NCBI RefSeq assembly: GCF_901000735.1
Contig: NC_081550.1
Location: forward strand, 10,681,071 to 10,745,070
Reading direction: 5' to 3'
Source of the DNA: Corylus avellana
Taxonomy: Eukaryota > Streptophyta > Magnoliopsida > Fagales > Betulaceae
DNA: 64,000 nucleotides
Part shown: positions 47,229 through 58,534 of the stretch, in pieces
Layout of the letters: each line of letters opens with the position of its first letter
Numbering within the stretch: the first letter of the stretch is position 1
Notes under the pieces: generated by a model
Told to the model about the DNA's origin: nothing
Seen by the model: the letters and a program-made list of their open reading frames with translations, nothing else
Databases searched by the model: none
Translations under genes and position numbers: made by a program

Positions 47229-47762
47229 ACCACTGTTTTGTTATGCCTTCATGATGCTCGATTTGTTAATTTCCAGCATACCATTCTTGGTATGAAACAA
47301 TCTTCTCTGTTTAATGGTCCCATCCATTTTGATGCTTTTCCTAATCTGACTCTTGCTTTAAATGACATTCACATAGTTAAAGCTTTAACTTTGAATGTAC
47401 TAGCCTCTGGTTATGACATGGAAGAAGGTAGCAGACCCCTTGCTATCATCTACCACATTTATTATAAATTAAAAAAAAAAACCAATCTGAACCCTAAAGC
47501 GGTAATCAACAATTTTGGAAGCTCTACTTTGTTAGTTCAAAGTTCTACTCAAGATGTTAATATACGTACTCCTAAAATGATTTGCTGGGATGAAATTGAT
47601 CTTCCTAACGAATGGCTTTTAGAAAATGTATCTAAGCCTGCTAGAGTAGAAAATGACACCATTAATCTTGACTACATTCAACAGTACTTGGATGGATCTG
47701 TTAAGATCAGTTTTTCTGATCTGAACCTTTCTATATATATATCCATTAAAATAGGACTTTAG
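47229..47762 (+). pseudogene. 30K movement-protein-like fragment (plus copy, N-terminally truncated)
   Basis: The matching frame begins at the phrase LCLHDARFVNF and so lacks about the first 120 residues present in the minus copy at 46928-46317. It runs further at the C-terminus, through NNFGSSTLLVQSSTQD and PKMICWDEIDLPNEWLLEN, and stops at 47760-47762. It and the minus copy face away from each other around the 47136-47222 tandem repeat, forming an inverted repeat with strong similarity over about 280 bp. The upstream ATG at 47166 lies in the tandem repeat and is probably not original. Confidence 0.55.
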
Positions 47763-48137
47763 GTGAGTTTTTGTCCAAATAGATAGTAAATAGATCTCCA
47801 AGAATATAGGAGGAACCCTCCTTGGCCTCCAAGGAAGAGCCATGTAACGTTTCCTCTAACCTTTACTAAGGGGACACTTGTAGCTCATGCGGTATTAGTT
47901 GAGGACACATGGATGGTATGTGTCCTTCTAATCCCATCTTCTCATTGGCTATTTTAAGCCAAACTCTTCTCATTCCTCACACTCACTCGCATACTCAGAG
48001 AACTTGTCTCAAAAACAAAAACAAAAAATTTCTTCCTTGAGCACAGTACCGACTTCTCAAGGTAAATGCATTCTGACATCTTGAGTACATTTTATTTCTT
48101 ACTTTTTAGGGGTTGGTTGAATGGATTTTTAAGATTG

Positions 48138-48171
<34 letters not shown>

Positions 48172-49974
48172 TATTTCTTAGGTTTTTGGTTAGGATTTCT
48201 ATTTGGATATTTGCTGCTTAGTAATTGTATATTTGTCATTGGGTGCTAATTTCTATAGATTTCCTGGGTACAATTTTGTAATCAATCAAGCAATTTTGTT
48301 ATTTCAGTATAGGAGTCTGACATAGTGTATGTCTTGGATGACAGGATTTTATATATGTTCACATAAGGGTAGGTTAGATATGTGCATTATTTTTGTAATT
48401 AGATTTTATACATCATGTAAAGATTATATATATGCTAGCATTTTTGGGATTGGAAATTGGTTATCACATAAAGACTATATATATAGATATCTATTCAATA
48501 TTTTTGAATAAGATTTTATATGTTTATACGAGGCATCCGTACAGATATATATGTATATATACAATATTTTGGACAAGACTATATGCATTAGAAAGGGTAT
48601 ATATATAAGAATAATTTCCTAAATCAATTTATAAGCTACAATTTGGCATGATTTAATCTTAGAATTTCACAAATTAGTTCTCCATGATATATGTGTAGAC
48701 ATATTATAGTTATGTAGTAGGTTGCTTTTAGGGATATACATTAGGTTAGGATATATATATATATATTGCAAAATGTTATTATTTAAATTTAAACTTAAAA
48801 TTTTAGAATTTATTGCAAAATGTTTAGGTAGAAGCTACTCCAACGAAAACTCAACACCAAATCCAGGTAAGGGGACACAACAATAAAAAACCCCAACAGA
48901 TTTTATTATAAATCTTTGAAAAAATGTTGGGAATTTTATAAAGAACCCACTTACATGATTTTCAATTGCACTTCCTTTCATATTTTTAATGCAAACTTTT
49001 ATTCAATCATATGGCATGATTTAATAATTTTACGTATTATAATTAACTCATTTTTATGAGTTATGCAAGAATGCAATTATGAATGGAAGGAGATCACAAG
49101 GTTTTATGGTATATTACACAATTACAAATGAGCTTGAAAAATTATGCATTCATGGCAATAAATGTTTAACCCTGAGGCACTAAAGGAATGATCAATACCG
49201 GATCGCATGGGTAGCATGGTAAGCACACCGAAGGATGATTACAAGAAGGTGTGTGCTATCGGCCTTCACCTAGAGGAGTCCCCAACCTGATAGCTCTCCC
49301 TTGTAAAGACAGGATGAGCCAATAGGTACTTCGGGGCGAGCCAACATGCGCCACATATGGTAAAATTACTTTTATGGGTCAAAGGGTAAAATATGATTTG
49401 AAATAGGAATAAGGAAGTGCCTATACATTACAAAACTTACTCACTTATTTACTATTCTCGTTTTTTTTTTTAATTATTGCATTATGAAATGATTATTATT
49501 GTGCATTATTGAGATGATGATATAAAAATATGCATAGAATGTTTAATAGCATCTTGGTGTTGTGGCTACTTACTGATTTGTCCAACTCACCTTTTTTTTT
49601 TTTTTTTTTTTTTTCAGATGGCACTATACATAATAATATTAAGGACGGGGCTACCAGTAGACGTCCTTGCACTTAAGGACCTGGTCATTTGGCCCTACAA
49701 CTGGGACACGTGGACATCTTGTTTTGCTGAACCGTAGTGGCTATAGCACATGGGATTCCACTGTAGATTATTAAACCAAGCCTCGACTATGCAGCCTTTT
49801 GTTTTGCTGACTATACAGTTGATATTTTGTATTAGGAGGACTCTGACTTGTGGGAAGGCTATGACCTCCCTATAGTAATTACTTTCGGTTTATACCTCAT
49901 TGAGGGGCTTGTTATGTTTCTTTGGATTCCCAGTTTATATGATGATAGTTTATTTTAGGGAAAATTACAGTTTA
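47763..49974. other. Intergenic, no gene seen
   Basis: AT-rich with (ATT)n at about 48143-48172, many ATATAT words, and a T run at 49592-49614. No domain recognised. 49190-49380 and 49620-49760 are less AT-rich and look like transposon-derived noncoding DNA. Confidence 0.4.
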
Positions 49975-50074
49975 NNNNNNNNNNNNNNNNNNNNNNNNNN
50001 NNNNNNNNNNNNNNNNNNNNNNNNNNNNNNNNNNNNNNNNNNNNNNNNNNNNNNNNNNNNNNNNNNNNNNNNNN
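49975..50074. other. Assembly gap (100 N)
   Basis: Exactly 100 N. Confidence 1.
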
Positions 50075-51526
50075 TGATTACCTAATCCAAGAAGTATATG
50101 AGAATAAATAAATACGCAACAAACTAGTGTTTCTTTTCTTTGTTGTTTTGATTAGAAAAACGCATCAAACTAATGTGAGTGGCATAACAAAGCACCATCT
50201 TCCGGTCAATTCAATCACATTTTCACAAATTCCCAAATTAACAATAAATATAGGGATATTCAGACATTCTCTTATCTGCCTCTTATCACAAATAAGAAAA
50301 ACATGATGCAAGAAGACTATCCTAGTTCACATAATCGTGACCACCAATGCTGGACACTTGTTAGGGAAATGTTGTTTATGAGAGAGAAGAGAGAGGAAAG
50401 AAATACATAGTTATGATGATTTTACTTTCCAATTTCTTACTATAGAAATAGATGCTGAAAGGTATGTATCTGTATGATCTTATAAATTTTCAAAGGAATT
50501 CATAAGTTATTGCGTCCTTGCATCTAGATCCTTGGAAGTTACATACCTGGGCGGCCCATAACCATGTCGAAATCTAACAATGTGTCCTTGCCAACTTCCA
50601 GATTTCTTTCCAAATTGGAATTCTCAAATCTTGAGAAGAGTTGTAGGTGTAGCCACAAAATTCATTGAACAAGATTCCAGAACTGGAACTGGATGTCTAA
50701 AACTTACCCTATATTAAGAAATATAACTACAAAGTACCTACTTTCCCTCTATGACCTAGCTCTATCCCCATTTTGACCACTTCATTTCATTCTCATAACA
50801 CTCAAGAAACTACAACTTCTGCAATTTAAAAAATAGAAAAGAGCAATTGCCACAGAAAAATTCTCTGCTTCCAATGATTACCTTTTCTTCTTCCGACATA
50901 GCAGCTATCCGAAGAAAAGGTATTGATTGGTATTCAGCAAATACAGAAAAAGTTCAATAACTGAAGTGTCTGAATCAAAAGATAAATAAGAATGCATAAA
51001 TGGTAGATTAAAACAGAGAAGAAATCCATACACGTGTATATGCAAGCCTCTGCTTTGTGTATTCATAACCAAGCTCTTCCATCTCCTGTATTCTGTCAAT
51101 TAAATATTTTCCAAACAATTAACCAATCAAAACGAAAAACAATTAGACGGAAATAAACCAAAGATAAATTTATAAGAGATAGAAAAAGTTAGAAAATGGC
51201 AGCTTCCTACTAGAATTTTACCTAACTCAATCAATTTGTCAGTTGTTGAAGCCCCTTCTTGTCCAAAGATTTCATGTTTGGAAAATTAGAGATTTGAAAA
51301 ACGGTGAACGGTGAAGTAATGGGAGAACATCCAAGTAGTTAAGCACTCTGTTTTATAAAAATAAACAATAATTAGCCAATGATCCAATTGGAAGTTGCAA
51401 AATCAGAATGATATATAATACTCACCACCACACAAACCAAACAGATCTGAGTAACACCAAAAACCAAAACACACAAAACACAAACGCATCGAAAAGAAAA
51501 CCCTAAAAATTCCAAAAATTCCGCAC
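50075..51526 (-). other. Intron-like region with exon-like segments of unknown product
   Basis: No recognised domain. Minus-strand segments with splice-like borders: one near 50546-50640 encoding NLEVGKDTLLDFDMVMGRP before a GTATGT donor, one near 51038-51105 encoding MEELGYEYTKQRLAYTR after a TTGACAG acceptor. They do not match the WD40 repeats expected after the G-beta exon at 51527. Confidence 0.3.
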
Positions 51527-51632
51527 CGTCCATGTCCAGCAGCGAGAGCCGCTTCTGCTTGAGTCGCTCCCTAAGCTCGCTCACCGTCTTCGTGGCCGCC
51601 GCGTGGCGCTCCTTGAGCTCCGCTACAGACAT
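51527..51632 (-). pseudogene. AGB1: Orphan exon 1 of heterotrimeric G-protein beta subunit (AGB1-like)
   Basis: From ATG at 51632 it encodes MSVAELKERH, then AAATKTVSELRERLKQKRLS and LLDMD, the N-terminal coiled coil of plant G-beta, which pairs with G-gamma at the plasma membrane. It ends at a plausible donor (GACG then GTGCGG), and the frame then runs into intron-like sequence. None of the seven WD40 repeats is found downstream on the minus strand as far as the N block at 50074 or beyond it. Marked GC-rich codon use against an AT-rich surround. It is either the true first exon with a very long or missing intron, or a captured gene fragment, since CACTA-like repeats begin about 250 bp upstream. 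The call rests on recall of the family start. Confidence 0.65.
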
Positions 51633-51885
51633 TATTCCTTGAGAAAAAAATGGTCGACTAACTAGAATCGGCCATTTTCAGATTCCACTATTTGAGCCCT
51701 AGCGTTGGTTCGTGGTCGCCCCTGGACCTAATTGCGTAGCGTTCAGAGCGTTGAAGGGGGTTTGTGTAGGCTCGGTGCTGACAGGAAGAGGAGGAGGAAT
51801 AGGAGCTGAAATTTATGGTAAAAATGGTTGCGCACAAGTCTCCCGCGCCCTTCTCAAATTAATACTCGCGCTCTAAATTCCATTA

Positions 51886-52335
51886 AAATTAATTAGCGAC
51901 AACCTTCTGTCGTCGCTAATAAGAATTTTAATTTTTTTTTCTTTACTTGATTAGCGACGACATGTGTCGTTGCTAATAAGAATTTTAATTAGCGACGACA
52001 ATGTCGTCGCTAATTATGATTTTCATTTTTTTCTTCCATTAGTTAGCGACGATACTGTCGTCACTAATTAAAATTCTTATTAGCGACGACAATGTGGTCG
52101 CAAATAACCTGGACCCCGTCACAAATTTTTTGGCGCGGCTTTTCGCGCCAGGGAAAAAATATTAGTCCAACATTAGCAACTACCTATCAGCGACGACATA
52201 TAGTCGTCGCTGTTTTCAAATCTTTTTTTATGGAATTAGCGACGACAATTTATTGTCGTCGCTGATATTGAGCTATAGCGACGACTTTTGGGTTGTCGCT
52301 AAAAAAATGGTCGCTAAAGACCAATTTTCTTCGAC
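51886..52335. mobile_element. CACTA-like subterminal repeat region
   Basis: TTAGCGACGACA and its complement TGTCGTCGCTAA recur about ten times in both orientations. The right edge reads GGTCGCTAAAGACCAATTTT then CTTC, which resembles a CACTA end seen from inside, but the terminal CACTACAAG-type tip is absent where the LINE begins. Noncoding; typical of En/Spm subterminal transposase-binding repeats. Confidence 0.6.
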
Positions 52336-52618
52336 CTCAAACCCCATTACAAGCCTTTAGAAAAAACCAAAAACAGAACACAAAAACCGGCACCCCTTAC
52401 GGCAGGTAAAATTCACAAAACTCAATTACAAGTCTTAACAAATGACCAAAACAGAGACAACAAAGCAGAAACCAAAATAACCTGTATCCCAGCAACTATA
52501 TAAGAATTTCTGCAGGTAAGTTCCACAAAGAACATAGGAGAATGTTCTGACGAGTACAGGGAAATTTTCCTCCCCTAGCAATTCGAGTTCTTACTTCCCA
52601 AACAATCTTCTTCAAAAG

Positions 52619-53728
52619 CTATTCCTCTGTACAAGGCTGGCCAGCATGAAGTAGCTCATTCCTAGTGAGCCAAAGATGGTAAACAGTTGATCCCATGACC
52701 AAACGGCAGATCAAACACTTAAGAGATGTATGAACCCAAGTAATGCATCCTTGTTGCACAATGTCATCCCATTCCACAAAAACATTTGCAACTCTACACC
52801 TCATCATACAGAATCTCAAAATTTTGTAACTAAAGCTGCACTCAAAAAATAAGTGAGCTCGAGTTTCCAATTGATGATGACAAAACCGACATTGGACATT
52901 ACCTTGATAACCCCATTTCAACAATCTTTCCCTTTGATAAGCCTGTCCGTCATAGCCAGCCAAAGTATAAACGCATGCTTAAGAATGGCAAGAGGGAACC
53001 AAACCAATTTACACCATAAAATCTCCTCATGTTTCTCCCTAAGGACCTCCCAAGTTTCTGAACAAAAATAAACTTTTTTTGGTGAGGCACCCCAAATAGG
53101 TTTATCACAAGATCCCAAACCAACTTCATATAATCTAGCTTGAATCTCAACCTGCCTCTGATCTAGCTAGCCTCCAGAACCAATTACCATTTTGAATAAC
53201 AGATGAAAGCTTAGCTTTCAAACTACTTTGAGCATCATAAACAGCCATATAACCAAATTGCTTAAACAAAACTCCAGCAGGGTGCCACCAATCCAACCAA
53301 AGATGAATGTGTTCCCCATTTCCAACCTCAAACCTCAAGAATCTCCCTGCAATATCCCTTAGTTTCAGAATCTTTCTCCAACTCCAAGAACAATTTTGAG
53401 GTATTCCAACACTCTAAAAACTCTTTCTTTTCAACAGATTTTCCTTAACCCAAGCCACCCAAATGGAACCAGACCTAGAAAAAAGGCTCCAAACATGCCT
53501 AAACATAGAGGACTAATTCCAAACTTCAAACCTCTTCAACCCCAAACCATCCTCCTTCTTAGGGAAACAAATATCAGCCCAAGAAACTTTAGCTTTGGCA
53601 GACCCTTCAGTCTTCCCATTCCAAAGAAATCTGTTGAAATTTTGCTCAATAGCTTTTGAAACCTTCTTAGGAAGAATGAAAATACTTGTCCTATACACTT
53701 GTAAGCCGTAAAGCACAGAAGAAATCAA
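52619..53728 (-). pseudogene. LINE C-terminal region with zf-RVT
   Basis: Broken in several frames: 53728-53513 (ILPKKVSKAIEQNFNRFLWN), 53338-53147 (HLWLDWWHPAG), 53118-52918 and 52963-52619. The last has CRFCHHQLETRAHLFFEC, a CX2C...HX5C-type zinc-binding pattern of the zf-RVT domain that follows RT in plant LINEs. Confidence 0.85.
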
Positions 53729-53825
53729 TTAAAGCCTGCATGCATAAGAGAGATTCTTTGACAACCAGGAGTCAATCCGACCAGTGATTCTATTATGCAA
53801 AGCCCCACAATTTGCTGCAGAAAGC

Positions 53826-55080
53826 CTAGAAGATATGAGTGGAACCCCAAGAAATCTCACAGGGAATTGACCTTTCAATCATTCCCTGATCATCCAGCAA
53901 AGAATGCTTAATTCTATCTAAAATATCAGAACAAAAGAAAGAACTCTTTGATGGATTAGATTTCAAACTAGACAAATCCTCAAACTCTAGCAGAGCAGTC
54001 TTAATAATCTTGATAGAATTAAGACTAGCCTCAGAAAAAATGAGAATATCATCTGCAAAATAGAGATGAGTAAGCTTCAAACTAACACACTTCGGATGGA
54101 ACTTGAAACCATAACTGCCACTAGTATGATCACCCATAATCCATGAAAAAACTTCCATGGCTATGACAAAAAGATAAGGAGAAAGAGGATCACCCTGCCT
54201 CAACCCCTTTTTTCCTTCAAAATAACCAACCATAGTAACATTAAGGCACATAGAAAATTTAGGAGAAGTAATGCACACCTTAATCCAATTAAGAAATTTG
54301 GTTGGACATCCAAAACAATGAAGACAATGAAGCAGAAACTCCCAATCAACAGAATCATACATCAGATCAATCTTCAAAGTACATGTAGGTTTCCCTTTGT
54401 CCTTATGATAGTTTCTAACAATTTCCTCAGCCAGCATAACATTTTTAGAAATACTTGTAGAAGGGATGAAAGCAGATTGATTCATACTAACCAAATCTCC
54501 CAAAATAGGCAACATTCTATTATAAATGATTTTAATAATACACTTGTAGATAACATTGCAGCAAGCACTAGGCCTAAAATCACTCATAGCAGAAGGATTA
54601 ACCTTCTTAGGAACCAAAGTAAGGATGGCAACATTCACCTCCTTTAGCAGCATACCAGAATGAAAGAAATCCTTAATAGCAGCAACTACATCCAGACCAA
54701 CAACAGAACAAGCAGACTTGAAGAAATTTGCAAAGAAACCATTAGGGCCAGGGGCCTTATTAGCCTTCATGTGAAATAAAGTATCCTTAATCTCAACTGT
54801 AGTAATCTCCATTTCCAACACAGCAGCTTCATCAGCAAAAATAACAGTAGAAATAAGCTGCCTAATTCGATTAGCCTTTGAAGCAGTGAATTGTAATTGA
54901 TTTGTACCCAATAACTTCTTGTAAAAACTCTCTGCCACCTGCTTAATCTGCTCCACATCCTCTACTCGATTACCATACTCATCCCACAGATGAGTAATAG
55001 TGTTCTTTGCATGCTGAACCTTAAGAGAATGATGGAAAAAAAACTATTATTTTGATCCCCCAATTGCATCCATTGGTTCC
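53826..55080 (-). pseudogene. LINE reverse transcriptase
   Basis: The longest open part is 376 codons (54956-53826). It has KAPGPNGFFANFFK, SDFRPSACCNVIYKCI (with A where I is usual), NQSAFIPSTSISKN, KIDLMYDSVDWEFL (M for the usual K/R), GLRQGDPLSPYLFVIAMEV and the catalytic LYFADDILIF, whose FADD box is intact. Upstream to about 55125, minus-strand codons continue with RNQWMQLGDQNNSFF, normal for the region ahead of RT. The frame ends early at 53826, then shifts. Confidence 0.93.
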
Positions 55081-55123
55081 TAGCCTTTTGCTTCAAGAAG
55101 TATAGCCTTAGTTATGGAAACAT

Positions 55124-55251
55124 AGGCATAGTATAAAAACTTCGTCTCGTTATCATATTTACATAGGTAAACAAATGAGTCTTCTGTAGGCATAGTATAA
55201 AAACTTCGTCTCGTTATCATATTTACATAGGTAAACAAATGAGTCTTCTGT
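55124..55251. repeat. 64-bp direct tandem repeat (2 copies)
   Basis: AGGCATAGTATAAAAACTTC begins each copy (55124 and 55188); the copies are identical to the eye. It lies exactly at the truncated 5' edge of the LINE. Confidence 0.9.
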
Positions 55252-55266
55252 TTTCATAGTATAAAA

Positions 55267-55880
55267 GAATGGAAAAGCAATATAATAGCAAATATAATGA
55301 ATGTATGATTATGCATTATAGTAGCTAATTGGTTTCACTCCTTATACCAAGGCTAAATACCAGCCCAACTTCGGGCTCATTTGGTTCGCGGAATGATTAT
55401 TCCATCAAGAAAATGAATTGCTATTCCTGGGAATAAAAGAGTGTGTAATAGAATTGCTATTCATATTCTTTAGTTTGCTATTCATATTCTTTATTTTTAT
55501 TAAGGACTTTTTTTTTTTTTTTTTGTTTATTTTTGAAACATAATCAACTATACTATAATTTTTTTCTTTTTCTCCAATTATGCTACAAAATTATTTATAA
55601 AAATAAATAAATAAAAAAACACATAATCATCATATCACAATTTCAATTAATCACATAAAAAGCACATATCTTGATAATATTTCACACAATAATCATCATC
55701 ATAATAATGAACAAAAAATACATCTCAATTAAAATCAAGTTGCTGCTAATGCAAATCACCAAATTGTCTCATAATAATGAACAAAAAACACATTTCAATT
55801 ACAATCTAGTCCCTACCAATGCAAATCACCAAATTGTGTCTCATGACCAAACATCTTAACCATCAAAAAACGGTATAACA
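55267..55880. other. Dispersed-repeat match and AT-rich spacer
   Basis: 55267-55375 matches 13346-13460 in the same orientation (AATATAATGAATGTATGATT is shared). 55376 on has GGCTCATTTGGTTCGCGGAA and paired GAATGATTATTCC/GGAATAAAAG words, perhaps the end of a DNA transposon. No gene. Confidence 0.5.
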
Positions 55881-56779
55881 TCCTCATGTGTCATTAATAA
55901 TTCCACGCACCAATTCTTCATTGTCATAATTTGGAACGCTGAATAATAGATCCATTATCTCAGGCTGACAAACAATCAATCTTCTTGCTTTGAGACGATC
56001 CTTACTGATATGACCAGTTATTTTTGATAGCTCATCATTAACTTTTAATCTAAGCTCTTATTCTATCGACCCCGTAACTGCCTTGCTAAGATTTTCTGAT
56101 GCAGTAATTAAATTCATCGCAAGCTGGTTACCAACTTCTTTAATTGTGTGGACGATGTTATCTTCGGTACTCTTATTAGGCCTTTTTTCTTTTCTGACCC
56201 GAAAGTCCTTCCCCTCCATTGCCATTGGTGGGACTGTGTGCATGACATGCCTTCATTAAACTCTCCCAACCCATCTTTCTCGTTCTAACCAATATTGTTT
56301 TCATCCTCTTTTTCATGTAGTATGTCTTCACACATGTCCGTAGGTGCTTGAGCATCTTTTCCAATAGCATGGTCTTTTGCATAGACAATACAAAGATCCT
56401 CATATAAGGGAAAAGTTTTATTTTTAAAAGTAGCTGACCCTTTATGACTCTACAAAACTATCAAATATGATAATATCTAATTAATATATTATGCATATAA
56501 TAAGATTATAATATATAATTCACAACATGTTAAAATTTTACCTGTACATATGCTTGCCACATAGCAACTTCAGCAACCACACATTTCCTAACGTTGTCCC
56601 ACCCAAATCCACTTGCATCAGGACAACACAACATTGCATGGATTACTTGAAAATCATTTTTCAAAGTTTTTAATCTTGATTCTATATGTGGTTTTGCTTT
56701 GATTCCAGCAATAGGTAATGTTTTTGAGAGCTTCACCTTCAAGAATCTAAGATAACCTAGTTGAAGCCTAGTCTCTTGT

Positions 56780-56999
56780 TGATGTGGTATTTTTGCGACC
56801 AAAAATATCAATTATAAAATTACCACTCGCAATAGGACGAATCCCGTAGGATAGAGCTATATTGAGGGTGTCGAACCTCAAAGACTTCAGGAGTTTTATT
56901 ATCAATATTTGAAAGATTAAAATTAACTTAATTCAAAAGAGATTTGATTTGTTTGTGTCAATTCAAAATGCATGAAATAAATGGAAATAAAGAGAGTAA

Positions 57000-57039
<40 letters not shown>

Positions 57040-58160
57040 GATATTGACTTCACCACTATCCTCACATCAATGGTTAACCATATTTAATTCTAGCAATTCA
57101 TTAAACAAGAAAACACATTATTAAAGAATAAAAATAATTCATCTTTGGTTAGCACGGATCGTCCACCTAACCACTAAGATGCGGTATGACCCGTCTTCCC
57201 TAAGTATGAATTATTTAATTCTTCAATAAGTTTCATACAATCAATGGAATAGTATTGCCCATTTTCGGTTGGCACGGATCGTCTACCTAATTTACACTAA
57301 ATTAGGGTATAGTACGATCCGTCTTTCTTAGGTATGGTCTATCTAACCCTATTGATTGCATGTCAATTAAGAACCATTGTATAACCATTATTCTTATAAT
57401 CACAGAAAATAAGAAGGATTTGAGTTCAATAACAGAAAAATACTTTCTAAGACAAGATAAGAATTTTACTAATATTGAGTTGGAAATTAAGAACAATTAC
57501 ATTTAATATGAAGAACATAAATCAATTGTAGCAATCCTCAGAGTTATACAATCAACATGCATAAATTGAAAAACTAGAAATTAAATACAATCAAACCATT
57601 GTGCTTGGAAAGGGTTACATCAATACCCCACAATTGGTTTAGCCACTCATGATTTTCTAAGCTCTAAAGACAATTTTCTGATTTTTAACTCCAGAAAGCG
57701 GTGTCTCTGTTTACAATGTTTAAAGCCTTATTTATAGGGATTAGGAGAACCTTAAAAACCCTAGAAACCTTAGGAAAACCGGAGGTCAGTCTCCTAGTCC
57801 AATTGGGAGACTGAAAACCAATTCCAAGCTAGAAAAGGATTCTTTCCATGCACTATATGCCCGTGTGATCTCAAGCGCACTACGCTTAAGCTTAGTTGAT
57901 GTGCGCGCGAGCGCAGGCGTTCGCTCGATCTTGGGCCGCAGGCGCTCGAGCGCAGGCGTTCTCGATCTCAAGAGTAGCTGTACTCGATCCTAAGTCCAAA
58001 ATGCTCCAGCTTTTGCCTTTTAAGCCCAATTTTCAATGGTTTGCCAAATAAAACCTGAAACACAAAAGCAAAAAAAAAAAAAAATCAAACAAATAACAAT
58101 GCTAAGGAATTAACATATGTAAATTAAGGGGCTTGGATGTGCAACATTTGACGCTTATCA
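56780..58160 (-). mobile_element. Solo LTR in the Myb/SANT-like gene, TSD CTTGT
   Basis: 1381 bp. On the plus strand it starts TGATGTGGTATTTTTGCG and ends GACGCTTATCA. CTTGT flanks it perfectly at 56775-56779 and 58161-58165. On the minus strand it opens TGATAAGCGTCAAATGTTGC and runs through AGCCCCTTAATTTACATATG, like the solo LTR at 43123. It holds GCGCTCGAGCGCAGG-type motifs (57895-57960), TATAAATA (57729-57736) and a GA microsatellite at 57007-57036. Confidence 0.92.
57729..57736 (-). promoter_or_regulatory. TATA box of solo LTR
   Basis: Minus strand TATAAATA in CCCTATAAATAAGG. Confidence 0.55.
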
Positions 58161-58278
58161 CTTGTCTATCGCTTCCTTCATTGTAGTGCTCTACCAAAGC
58201 CTGAACAAGTTTGATATCTTCTTCAGGAGTCCATTTCCTTCTTCCAAAATCTTGTGAATCTAATGTTGATGAAACCAT

Positions 58279-58534
58279 ATCTAAAAAAAAAGAAATAACA
58301 AAAATTGAAGAACAATGATACATAAAGTAATAAACTTAAAATTATCAAGGAAAATATGCACACCAATATGGCTAACATCAACAATAAAGACTATTTACCA
58401 AACGCCAAAGAAAGGTTTCAATAAATTAAGGAAATGAATAACCCATAAGATAGCACATTGTAACATGGTCAATTTCTATCCACACAAAAAAAGATTTAAA
58501 TAAATGTTATATATAGTAATGTATCATAACATGG
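58279..58534. other. Spacer between Harbinger transposase and Myb genes
   Basis: About 256 bp, AT-rich; nothing recognised beyond a likely 5' leader of the Myb gene. Confidence 0.5.

Larger units (their letters stand above)
52336..55125 (-). mobile_element. LINE (L1-type) retrotransposon, 5' truncated
   Basis: Minus strand. The coding part holds reverse transcriptase and a zf-RVT end but no endonuclease or ORF1, so the 5' half is lost. The 3' end lacks a clear A tail and abuts the CACTA-like repeats. At least four frame breaks lie between 52619 and 53830. Confidence 0.9.
55884..58278 (-). pseudogene. Myb/SANT-like protein of PIF/Harbinger type, split by a solo LTR
   Basis: Members of the Myb_DNA-bind_3 family bind DNA, and in PIF/Harbinger elements the equivalent protein works with the transposase. 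Part 1, 58278-58161: MVSSTLDSQ then RKWTPEEDIKLVQALVEHYN, the start of the SANT-like helix-turn-helix. Then a solo LTR (56780-58160). Part 2, 56779-56542: ESRLKTLKNDFQVIHAML and SGFGWDNVRKCVV, ending at a good donor (CAG then GTAAAA). Part 3, roughly 56450-55884: FPLYEDLCIVYAKDHAIGKD, a charged linker with stops and shifts near 56250, then TIKEVGNQLAMNLITASENL and a stop at 55884-55886. Domain order and overall size fit the family. The insertion plus linker lesions make it nonfunctional. Confidence 0.85.
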
